A model generated the notes under the pieces. It was not told where the DNA came from. It saw only the letters and a list, made by a program, of their open reading frames with translations, and made no database searches. Shown one piece after another: positions 47,024 to 54,038 of a stretch of 64,000 bases of DNA. The stretch spans positions 1,008,303 to 1,072,302 of the forward strand of contig NZ_LN999828.1 of NCBI RefSeq assembly GCF_001517625.2, written 5' to 3'. The translations under genes and the position numbers were made by a program. Within the stretch, counting starts at the first letter, position 1, and each line of letters begins with the position of its first letter. Source of the DNA: Clostridium sp. AT4 (GTDB lineage: Bacteria > Bacillota > Clostridia > Lachnospirales > Lachnospiraceae).

Positions 47024-47036
47024 GCTGCAGAATAAC

Positions 47037-47086
47037 TAAATGATGAATCAGGCGGGCCGGGAAACGTTTTCCGGCCCGCATGCTGC
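47037..47086. repeat. Left copy of island-flanking direct repeat (palindromic)
   Basis: Bases 47037-47079 are identical to 48533-48575, and after one mismatch six more bases match. The core 47052-47079 is a hairpin GCGGGCCGG/CCGGCCCGC with an AAAC-GTTT centre. It starts 14 nt after the flavodiiron stop; no T-tract follows, so if it is a terminator it is atypical. Confidence 0.9.
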
Positions 47087-47122
47087 GTAGTTCAGGGGTA
47101 CATACTTATTTATTTTGGGTGG

Positions 47123-47187
47123 CTTCAACTGCGAAGGTTCAGGTGAAAAAGGTGGTTGAAGTTTTGCTTTGCATGTGTTACTATAAT
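47123..47187 (+). promoter_or_regulatory. Promoter region of the first island RNA
   Basis: TATAAT at 47182-47187 sits just before the 54-nt repeat, so the RNA should begin at about 47193. The best -35-like sequence (TTGAAG, 47156-47161) is 20 bp away, longer than usual. It is one arm of an inverted repeat CTTCAAC/GTTGAAG (47123-47129 and 47155-47161), a possible operator. Confidence 0.55.
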
Positions 47188-47188
47188 T

Positions 47189-47273
47189 ATAGACCGTAGG
47201 AAGGCATGGGTAATGCCCGAATCCAAATATTCCATTGGCGGGATTAAGAATGGTATATCCATTCTTTTTTTTT
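47189..47273 (+). ncRNA. Putative antitoxin/guide-like RNA, copy 1 (54-nt repeat plus terminator)
   Basis: The 54-nt segment 47189-47242 is identical to 48281-48334. It can form GGCAT/ATGCC (47203-47207 with 47213-47217, loop GGGTA) and CCAA/TTGG (47223-47226 with 47235-47238). GGAA (47199-47202) is complementary to TTCC (47230-47233) in the second loop, allowing a pseudoknot. The terminator AAGAATGG-TATAT-CCATTCTT plus T9 (47246-47273) follows at once. Expected transcript is about 80 nt, upstream of and separate from the Abi gene. It is probably related to the structured RNAs known beside abiF genes; I could not run a covariance search. Confidence 0.7.
47246..47273 (+). terminator. Terminator of RNA copy 1
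   Basis: Perfect 8-bp stem AAGAATGG/CCATTCTT, 5-nt loop, run of nine T. It lies between the RNA and the Abi coding region, so part of the transcription would stop here and the rest read into the toxin gene, as in type III toxin-antitoxin loci. Confidence 0.88.
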
Positions 47274-47295
47274 ACTATGAAAGAAGGTGTTATGA

Positions 47296-48255
47296 GTGTC
47301 AAATACTGAATTGCCTATAGATTTGGAAAATCAGGTGGTACTTATGAAAAAGTATGTAAACTTTCGACAGAGAAAAAAGATGAGAGATTTTTTAGAATAT
47401 GCAGGATACTTTAGAGCAAGCCGTTATGGAAAATATCTGTTAACACAGGTCAATGTATTTGGAAGTAAAGCAGATGCAAAGGTTTTCTTTGAGTTGTATG
47501 ATTTCGATATGCAGCTGAGATTGTTATTATTCAAATATTGTAAGAAGGCAGAAGTCTATTTTAAAAGTGCGATTGCGAATGCGATTTCACTAAAGACTGG
47601 AGATGCAGGTTTTTATCTGGATAAGCAATATTATACTCCTACCAGAAGTGAAAAGGATAAAAAGACCAGAAATAAAAATGTATTATTTTTTAATACAAGG
47701 TTTTTTGCCGGCTTGACCAGTGATGAAGAAAAACTGAGAAGAGATGTGGTTAAACATCCGGAATTGAAAGAGTATCGCAGGGGAGGAACCCGTCAAAATA
47801 ATGTATTGCCTGTATGGGCGGCATTTTCATATTTTGAAATGGGAACGATTGTTATGCTTTATTCATATTTGCGTGGTGATTTGCGAAAGGAAGTATTGAA
47901 TTATACCTATCCGGGAAATAATTATAAAAAAGAAACAACAAAACAGATGGATACATGGCTGGATGCGATCAGGAATCTTAGAAATTACTGTGCGCATCAT
48001 TCTATGCTGGCAGGTATGACTTCTTCAGTGGTAATACCAGATAATAGGGACAGTTCCGATGTTCTTCCAGATAATACAAATCTGTATTCAAGATTGTATG
48101 CGTTAAAGAAAATACTGCCGCAGAAGGATGGGGATATGTTGGCAGAGGAATTGGATAAACTTATATGGAAAACGAAACTGGATATATATAAGATGAACAT
48201 TTTACCGACAAATTGGAGGGCTTTATATAATAAAATATTGTCCTTGCATGGATAA
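47296..48255 (+). CDS. Abi_2/AbiF-like HEPN-domain abortive-infection protein
   Basis: 319 aa from GTG 47296 with AAGAAGG 8 nt upstream; an ATG at 47292 is out of frame and soon stops. The N-terminal half shows Abi_2 family features: FLEYAGYFRASRYGKYLL, then FELYDFDMQLRLLLFKYCKK and a helical segment with an aromatic-rich FYLDKQYY. The C-terminal half has WAAFSYFEMGTIVMLYSYL and the HEPN RNase motif R-N-x-x-x-H as RNYCAH (Arg229 to His234). HEPN proteins with this motif cut RNA as dimers. No membrane or signal segment is present. Codons are AT-richer than the neighbouring genes, suggesting acquisition. AbiD/AbiF proteins stop phage growth by killing or arresting the host. Flanking RNAs suggest control by an RNA antitoxin. 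Confidence 0.85.
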   Translation: MSNTELPIDLENQVVLMKKYVNFRQRKKMRDFLEYAGYFRASRYGKYLLTQVNVFGSKADAKVFFELYDFDMQLRLLLFKYCKKAEVYFKSAIANAISLKTGDAGFYLDKQYYTPTRSEKDKKTRNKNVLFFNTRFFAGLTSDEEKLRRDVVKHPELKEYRRGGTRQNNVLPVWAAFSYFEMGTIVMLYSYLRGDLRKEVLNYTYPGNNYKKETTKQMDTWLDAIRNLRNYCAHHSMLAGMTSSVVIPDNRDSSDVLPDNTNLYSRLYALKKILPQKDGDMLAEELDKLIWKTKLDIYKMNILPTNWRALYNKILSLHG

Positions 48256-48271
48256 AGGGTCTGTTTGTGAA

Positions 48272-48277
48272 TATAAT
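48272..48277 (+). promoter_or_regulatory. -10 box of RNA copy 2
   Basis: TATAAT is placed 5 nt before AGACCG of the repeat, as in copy 1 (3 nt). TGGATA at 48249-48254 with a 17-bp spacer is a possible -35. It lies 16 nt after the Abi stop, indicating an independent promoter. Confidence 0.55.
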
Positions 48278-48280
48278 AAA

Positions 48281-48365
48281 ATAGACCGTAGGAAGGCATG
48301 GGTAATGCCCGAATCCAAATATTCCATTGGCGGGTAGGCAGCTATAAAAAAGGCTGCCTATTTCA
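48281..48365 (+). ncRNA. Putative antitoxin/guide-like RNA, copy 2
   Basis: 48281-48334 is base-for-base the same 54 nt as copy 1, downstream of the Abi gene on the same strand. It is followed directly by a different terminator, TAGGCAGC/GCTGCCTA (48335-48342 with 48353-48360) and TTTCAATTT. Identity ends exactly at both repeat borders while promoter and terminator differ in sequence but not in position, so selection seems to act on the RNA body. Confidence 0.65.
48335..48365 (+). terminator. Terminator of RNA copy 2
   Basis: Perfect 8-bp stem TAGGCAGC/GCTGCCTA with a 10-nt A-rich loop, then TTTCAATTT. 48366-48532 beyond it is AT-rich with nothing recognised. Confidence 0.7.
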
Positions 48366-48532
48366 ATTTGTTAGCACTGATTTTAAATCAGGGTTCAAAG
48401 CAGTCGTTGTATTGGAGAATAAGCTATCTTCGTTGAAAGCTATTTAATCTGTCTATTGCATTCTGGTGATAAGGTGTTTACAATACCCATAGAGGGTTCT
48501 TTATTTAAGGCTGCGCCGTGAATGATCCGGAG

Positions 48533-48582
48533 TAAATGATGAATCAGGCGGGCCGGGAAACGTTTTCCGGCCCGCCTGCTGC
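48533..48582. repeat. Right copy of island-flanking direct repeat (perfect palindrome)
   Basis: Same 43 nt as 47037-47079. Here the palindrome is perfect over 12-bp arms (48545-48556 with 48567-48578), one pairing step that copy 1 has lost. It lies 27 nt before the oxidoreductase start. The two copies bracket about 1.5 kb. Confidence 0.9.
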
Positions 48583-48608
48583 TTAAAACAGAAAGGAAGG
48601 GAAGACGG

Positions 48609-49724
48609 ATGGAAAAAATCAGAATGGCCGTTATTGGGATCGGTACAATGGGAAAAAAATATGCGAAAATGATACAGGAGGGAAGGATTTCCGGGATGTG
48701 TCTTGGGGCAGTCTGCTGCAGGAGCCATGAAAGCAGTCAGTGGGCAAAAGCGGAGCTTGGCGGAGAGCTTCCTGTCTTTCAGGACACAGAGAAACTGTTT
48801 GACGCCTCAGATCTGTTTGACGCCTGTCTTATAGTTACGCCCCATAAGCTGCATCCGGAGATGATTATACAGGCATTTGATAAGGGAAAGCATATATTCT
48901 GTGATAAGCCCATAGGCGTTTCCATGGGGCAGTGCCTGAAGATCCGTCAGAAGGCAGAAGAGAAGGATCTTGTTTTTGCAATGATGTTTCATCAGAGGAT
49001 GTATCCAAAGTACGAACGGATCCATGAGCTTCTTGAAAGTGGGACTCTGGGACAAATCCGCCGCATTCTGATGGAGAACTCCAGATATTACAGAACCTGG
49101 CATTATCATAAATCCGGAAGCTGGCGAAGCAGCTGGAGGGGAGAAGGAGGCGGTGCACTTTTAAACCAGGGACAGCACCTGCTTGATATCTGGCAGTGGC
49201 TTTTTGGAATGCCGGAAAGCCTTTACGCTTTGATTCCCTATGGAAAATATAACGATTTTTCAGTGGATGATGAGGCTACGATTGTGATGAAATATCCGGA
49301 TAAGAAAACAGCAGTATTTATTCTTACTACGGGAGAAGGAACCTGGACCGAACGGCTGGAAATTGTGGGATCTAAGGGAACGCTTCTTTTGGAGGACAGC
49401 CATCTGACCCTTCATCTGTATGATCGGGATCTGGAAGAATATAAAAGGACGGCTTCCTGCAATTCCAGAGAAGAACTGAAGGAGAGAGTTACAGAGGAAA
49501 CATTTCCTCAGGATGAAGAACCCTATGAGGAAATGCTGGCGGATTTTGCACAGGCTGTTTTGGAAAAACGTCCGGTCAGAGTCAATGGGCTGGAAGGCTT
49601 AAATTCTCTGGAGCTTACCAATGCCGCCTATCTTTCTGCCTGGATGGGAGCGCCTGTTTCTCTTCCGATAGACGAAGTGCAGTATGAGAGGGAGCTGGAA
49701 AAACGGATCAGGGAGGAAATATGA
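48609..49724 (+). CDS. Gfo/Idh/MocA-family oxidoreductase
   Basis: 371 aa. N-terminal NAD(P)-binding Rossmann domain (VIGIGTMGKKYAKM), the EKP-type motif as FCDKPIGVSM (Asp-Lys-Pro), and the C-terminal alpha/beta domain with GGGALLNQGQHLLDIWQW, whose His is a usual catalytic residue. Such enzymes oxidise or reduce sugars, inositols and sugar nucleotides. AGGAAGGGAAG precedes the ATG. The stop overlaps a second, divergent oxidoreductase gene by 4 nt. Confidence 0.9.
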   Translation: MEKIRMAVIGIGTMGKKYAKMIQEGRISGMCLGAVCCRSHESSQWAKAELGGELPVFQDTEKLFDASDLFDACLIVTPHKLHPEMIIQAFDKGKHIFCDKPIGVSMGQCLKIRQKAEEKDLVFAMMFHQRMYPKYERIHELLESGTLGQIRRILMENSRYYRTWHYHKSGSWRSSWRGEGGGALLNQGQHLLDIWQWLFGMPESLYALIPYGKYNDFSVDDEATIVMKYPDKKTAVFILTTGEGTWTERLEIVGSKGTLLLEDSHLTLHLYDRDLEEYKRTASCNSREELKERVTEETFPQDEEPYEEMLADFAQAVLEKRPVRVNGLEGLNSLELTNAAYLSAWMGAPVSLPIDEVQYERELEKRIREEI

Positions 49725-50782
49725 GACCATTGTCATTTGTTATCATCGGCTCCGGCTTCAGAGCCATGTTTTACGGGAGAATTGCCAGACGGTATCCGGA
49801 GCTGTTTACACTAAAATACATATTATGCAGATCTGAGGAGAAGGCCGCAAAGGCTCATGGGGAAACAGGCTTTCCCACAACTGTATCAGACGAGGACTGC
49901 AAAAACTCCAAACCGGATTTCGTGGTTGTGGCAGTAAATAAAGGGAATATTGCAGATGTGGCAGAGAAATGGGCGTTGATGGGCTATCCTGTGCTTACTG
50001 AAACACCGATTGGATGCACTCTGAAACAGTTAAGACGAATCTGGGAATTAAAAGAGAAATACCATTGTAAAATTCAGGTCTGCGAGCAGTATTTTCATTG
50101 TCCCACACTCAGGGCAGGACTGCATCAGATTCAAAATGAAGCCATAGGGCAGCCAGACTCCATGTATCTGTCGCTGGTACATGAATACCATGGGGCCAGT
50201 CTGATCAGAAAATATCTTTTGATGGGGCATGAACGCTTTTCTGTTATAGGAAAGCAGTTTACGTTTCCGCTGACAGAAACAGATTCCCGTCAGGGGGCTA
50301 TTACGGATGGTTCTGTAAGCAGCCGGGGGAGAATCATGGCTCTGTTTGAATTTGCTTCCGGAAAGACGGCGCTTTATGATTTTTCGGGGGAACAGTACCG
50401 GTCTTTTATACGCAGCCGCCATGTGACCGTTCGCGGGCAGAAAGGAGAGCTTACGGATCAGATTCTTTACAGGCTTACAGAAGAAAATTTCCCTGAAACC
50501 CTATATCTTATGCCGGAATTAGATTCACGGTACAGACAGCTTGAAACAAAACGTTTAAGGGATTGTGTCCGGGGCTGGAAGCCTGAGCTGTATCTGGATG
50601 AGATTGAGGATGAATATGCCATTGCCTGTATGCTTTATGATATGAGAGAGTATCTCGATTCGGGAAAAGAAATTTATCCTTTAAGGGATGCTCTTCAGGA
50701 CAGCTATATGGCTCTGCTGCTCCAGGAGGCTGTCATGTCAGAGGGCTGTAAGATTCATTCCCAGCCAATGCCCTGGAATTAG
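49721..50782 (+). CDS. Gfo/Idh/MocA-like oxidoreductase (divergent)
   Basis: 353 aa. Begins with a Rossmann segment FVIIGSGFRAMFYGRIARRY; the position of the EKP motif reads TETPIG, so the catalytic Lys of the canonical motif is absent. The C-terminal domain is less conserved (HEYHGASLIRKYLLMGHE). Translationally coupled to the preceding oxidoreductase, suggesting a shared sugar-acid or sugar pathway or a heteromer. Activity may be altered or lost. Confidence 0.8.
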   Translation: MRPLSFVIIGSGFRAMFYGRIARRYPELFTLKYILCRSEEKAAKAHGETGFPTTVSDEDCKNSKPDFVVVAVNKGNIADVAEKWALMGYPVLTETPIGCTLKQLRRIWELKEKYHCKIQVCEQYFHCPTLRAGLHQIQNEAIGQPDSMYLSLVHEYHGASLIRKYLLMGHERFSVIGKQFTFPLTETDSRQGAITDGSVSSRGRIMALFEFASGKTALYDFSGEQYRSFIRSRHVTVRGQKGELTDQILYRLTEENFPETLYLMPELDSRYRQLETKRLRDCVRGWKPELYLDEIEDEYAIACMLYDMREYLDSGKEIYPLRDALQDSYMALLLQEAVMSEGCKIHSQPMPWN

Positions 50783-50895
50783 AAAAACGCTTTTCGATTA
50801 AAAATCCGGATTTCGGTACAGACTATCATCAGATCTGCAGCATGGGCGGATGAAAGGCCTGTGCCGGATACTTGGTAAAAACGAAAGGAAAGTCT

Positions 50896-52833
50896 ATGAA
50901 AAAGGGAAAAATGTGGAAGGCGGGGGCTGCAGGAATGATGGCTGCGGGAACAGGAGCAGTCCTTATGATGGCCAGCCGGAAAAAGGGACGGATGTACAGG
51001 CTTACGGACAGCAATTCCTCCTGTAAAAATAAAGGGGCAAAGGGAGAAAATCAGAGGATTTATTATTCCAAAGGCAATTATGAGGCATTTGCCCGTCCTG
51101 AAAAACCTGAGGGAATAGAAGAAAAGTCGGCCTGGTTAATCGGCGGTGGTCTGGCTTCTCTGGCGGCGGCCTGTTTTCTGATCCGGGATGCCGGAATGTC
51201 CGGGGATAAAATCCATATTCTGGAAGCCTCTGACCGTACAGGGGGAGCCTGCGACGGAATTCTGGATTCATCGAGAGGATATATTATGCGCGGCGGACGT
51301 GAGATGGAGGATCATTTTGAATGCCTGTGGGATCTGTTTCGATCCATCCCTTCGCTTGATACGCCGGGGGCCTCGGTGCTGGATGAATTTTACTGGCTTA
51401 ATAAGGCTGATCCCAATTATTCCCTCTGCAGGGTAACGGAAAAACAGGGAAAGCCTGCCTGTACACAGGGGTATTTTGGTCTCAGCGAAAAGGCGGGACG
51501 TCAGATTATGAGGCTGTTTTTTACCTGCGATGAAGACCTGTATGATAAAACCATAGAAGATGTATTTGACAATGAAGTATTTGACTCGCCCTTCTGGCTT
51601 TACTGGCGCACCATGTTCGCTTTTGAGAACTGGCACAGCGCTCTGGAAATGAAGCTTTATCTCAGGCGTTTTGTTCATCATATCGGTGGACTTCCTGATT
51701 TTTCAGCATTGAAATTTACACGCTACAATCAGTATGAATCACTGATCCTTCCTCTGAAACGGTATCTGGAAGAAGCCGGTGTGGAATTTCGCTTTGGAGT
51801 TGCAGTGACAAATGTGGAGTTTGACATCAGAGAGGGAAAAAAGACGGCAAAATTTCTGGACTGCATGATAAATGGCGCAAAAGCACAGATTCCTCTTACA
51901 GAACAGGATCTGGTCTTTATTACAAATGGAAGCTGTACAGAGGGAACGGTTTACGGAGACCAGGATCATAAACCGGACCCGAAAAGACAGTCGGAGGCTG
52001 AACACTGCTGGACACTCTGGAAAAATATAGCAGTACAGGATACGTCCTTTGGACGTCCGGAAAAATTCTGCTCCAACCGTGAAAAGACCTGTTGGGAATC
52101 AGCCACAATTACTACATCGGATGAGACGATCCTTTCTTATATAAAAAAGATAGCCCGAAGAGATCCGCGTACAGGAAAGGTAGTTACGGGAGGAATTGTC
52201 AGCTGTCAGGATTCCGGCTGGCTTTTAAGCTGGACGGTCAACCGCCAGGGTCAGTTTAAGGCTCAGAAGAAAGAAGAGGTATGCATCTGGCTCTATGGAT
52301 TATTTCCAAATGGAGTGGGAAATTTCGTGCCCAAGCCTATGAGTGAATGCACGGGAAGGGAAATCACGGAGGAATGGCTGTATCATCTGGGAGTTCCGGC
52401 TGACCAGATTCATGATCTGGCTGCTTGGGGAGCGGTCTGCGTTCCGGCTATGATGCCCTATATTACGGCCTTTTTCATGCCCAGAAGAGAGGGAGACCGC
52501 CCGGATGTAATTCCTGAAGGAAGCGTAAATGCCGCCTTTATCGGCCAGTTTGCCCAAACTCCCAGAGACACGGTTTTTACAACGGAGTATTCCGTGCGCA
52601 CGGCTATGGAGGCTGTTTACGGCCTGTGCGGCGTAGACCGGGGGGTACCGGAGGTATGGGGCAGCGCTTATGATATGAGAGAGCTTTTAAATGCCTCTGT
52701 GAAGCTTATGGATGGAGTTTCACCTTTAAAGAAAAGGCTTCCGGCATGTTTTGAGAAAGCAGGGAAAATGGCGATTAAAAAAATTGAACATACGGAGATA
52801 GGAGAACTTCTCAGGGAATGCGGAGTGCTGTAG
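50896..52833 (+). CDS. Oleate hydratase-family flavoprotein with N-terminal hydrophobic extension
   Basis: 645 aa from ATG 50896 (AAAGGAA upstream). The core matches the myosin-cross-reactive-antigen family: FAD motif LIGGGLASLAAACFL, EASDRTGGACDG, RGGREMEDHFECLWDLF, and C-terminal FIGQFAQTPRDTVFTTEYS. These enzymes add water to cis-9 double bonds of free unsaturated fatty acids, detoxifying them. The first ~30 residues (KAGAAGMMAAGTGAVLMMA between basic runs) form a possible membrane anchor not usual in soluble forms. Stands alone before a terminator. Confidence 0.9.
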   Translation: MKKGKMWKAGAAGMMAAGTGAVLMMASRKKGRMYRLTDSNSSCKNKGAKGENQRIYYSKGNYEAFARPEKPEGIEEKSAWLIGGGLASLAAACFLIRDAGMSGDKIHILEASDRTGGACDGILDSSRGYIMRGGREMEDHFECLWDLFRSIPSLDTPGASVLDEFYWLNKADPNYSLCRVTEKQGKPACTQGYFGLSEKAGRQIMRLFFTCDEDLYDKTIEDVFDNEVFDSPFWLYWRTMFAFENWHSALEMKLYLRRFVHHIGGLPDFSALKFTRYNQYESLILPLKRYLEEAGVEFRFGVAVTNVEFDIREGKKTAKFLDCMINGAKAQIPLTEQDLVFITNGSCTEGTVYGDQDHKPDPKRQSEAEHCWTLWKNIAVQDTSFGRPEKFCSNREKTCWESATITTSDETILSYIKKIARRDPRTGKVVTGGIVSCQDSGWLLSWTVNRQGQFKAQKKEEVCIWLYGLFPNGVGNFVPKPMSECTGREITEEWLYHLGVPADQIHDLAAWGAVCVPAMMPYITAFFMPRREGDRPDVIPEGSVNAAFIGQFAQTPRDTVFTTEYSVRTAMEAVYGLCGVDRGVPEVWGSAYDMRELLNASVKLMDGVSPLKKRLPACFEKAGKMAIKKIEHTEIGELLRECGVL

Positions 52834-52846
52834 CATTATAAACAAC

Positions 52847-52877
52847 AGGCAGAATCCTGTATAAAAGGGTTCTGCCT
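52847..52877. terminator. Bidirectional hairpin between oleate hydratase and purC
   Basis: AGGCAGAATCC and GGGTTCTGCCT pair (one G-U) around a short loop between two converging genes. T-runs are weak on both strands. Confidence 0.6.
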
Positions 52878-52912
52878 GAATGTTTGTCTCAGCGGTATGG
52901 GACAGAAGTCGC

Positions 52913-53776
52913 TTACTGTAATTTGGTTCCTGTAAGCATTTCATAGCTCTGAAGATATTTGTCAATAGTTTTTTCCACAATCTCCTCAGGAAGGGTCCAG
53001 TCATTGCCCGGATGAGCGGTCAGCCAGTCTCTGGCAAACTGCTTGTCAAAGGAAGGCTGGGAGTGGCCGGGTTCATAGCCCTGTGCAGGCCAGAAGCGGG
53101 AACTGTCAGGCGTCAGCATCTCGTCGCCTAAAACCACATTGCCATCCTCATCCAGACCAAATTCAAATTTGGTATCAGCAATGATGATGCCACGGCTTAA
53201 TGCATAGTCTGCACATTTTTTATAGAGAGCGATCGTATAATCGCGGATCAGGGTCGCGTAATGCTCGCCCTTTCCAGGAAAATATTTCTCCAGGTGGGAA
53301 ACACTCTGCTCAAAAGAAATATTTTCATCATGATCACCGATTTCGGCCTTGGTAGAAGGGGTGTAGATGGGTTCAGGAAGCTTTTCTGATTCCTGTAAGC
53401 CTTCAGGAAGATGGATGCCGCATACGGTGCCGTTTTCCTGATAGCTCTTCCAGCCGCTGCCTGTGATATAGCCTCTCACGATGCACTCTACCGGGATCAT
53501 GGTAAGCTTTTTGCACATCATGCTTTTTCCTTCAAACTCAGGCTGCTGGAAAAATTCAGGCATATCTTTTACATCTACGGAAATCATGTGGTTGGGAAGG
53601 ATGTCCTTTGTAAAATCAAACCAGAATCTGGACATCTGGGTCAGTACCGTACCCTTCCCGGCCACAACGTTGTGCAGGATTACGTCAAAGCAGCTGATCC
53701 GGTCAGTAGCAACCATAATCAGGCTGTCGCCGTTGTCATAAATCTCACGAACTTTTCCTTCTTTGAACGGTTTCAT
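52913..53776 (-). CDS. purC: SAICAR synthetase
   Basis: 287 aa. Joins aspartate to CAIR with ATP in purine synthesis, two steps before the AICAR transformylase encoded at 30157. Starts MKPFKEGKVREIYDNGD; VATDRISCFDVI and VDVKDMPEFFQQPEF are present, and the length fits the longer fungal-like/Firmicutes form. Monocistronic on the minus strand, away from other pur genes in this window. Confidence 0.95.
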   Translation of the reverse strand: MKPFKEGKVREIYDNGDSLIMVATDRISCFDVILHNVVAGKGTVLTQMSRFWFDFTKDILPNHMISVDVKDMPEFFQQPEFEGKSMMCKKLTMIPVECIVRGYITGSGWKSYQENGTVCGIHLPEGLQESEKLPEPIYTPSTKAEIGDHDENISFEQSVSHLEKYFPGKGEHYATLIRDYTIALYKKCADYALSRGIIIADTKFEFGLDEDGNVVLGDEMLTPDSSRFWPAQGYEPGHSQPSFDKQFARDWLTAHPGNDWTLPEEIVEKTIDKYLQSYEMLTGTKLQ

Positions 53777-53866
53777 GTCATATACCTCGCTATATGTAAA
53801 ATTTTGATGTAGCTTCTATCTAAGGATAAACGAAATCGGCTGTAAAAATCAATACCCAGATTGAAA

Positions 53867-53895
53867 ATTATACCGCAGCAGACGCAAAAAAACAA
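53867..53895 (-). promoter_or_regulatory. Promoter of purC
   Basis: On the minus strand TTGTTT, 17-bp spacer and TATAAT (plus-strand ATTATA at 53867-53872). Leader is about 84 nt. No purine riboswitch was recognised. Confidence 0.55.
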
Positions 53896-53973
53896 AGGTT
53901 CTCTTTTATGCACAATAAATAGCCGTAAAAATAAAATAGTCAGGACAAATTTACCACAGGCTAAAAAGAATGA

Positions 53974-54002
53974 TTGATATTATGGCAAATCCGCGTTAAA
54001 CT
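53974..54002 (+). promoter_or_regulatory. Promoter of the GH3-DMT-GNAT-DUF4317 unit
   Basis: TTGATA (53974-53979), 17-bp spacer, TAAACT (53997-54002), 37 nt before the GH3 start. Confidence 0.6.
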
Positions 54003-54038
54003 AACGGAGAAGTGCAAAAAAGACAGGAGTTTGACCTT

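Noticed and set aside
47052-47079. Calling the flanking palindrome a standard intrinsic terminator
   Set aside because: The stem is strong, but neither copy has a T-tract, and its exact duplication around the island is better described as a repeat.
47189-48334. The two 54-nt repeats as a CRISPR array remnant
   Set aside because: Only two copies more than 1 kb apart with a protein gene between, each with its own promoter-like box and terminator; no cas genes.
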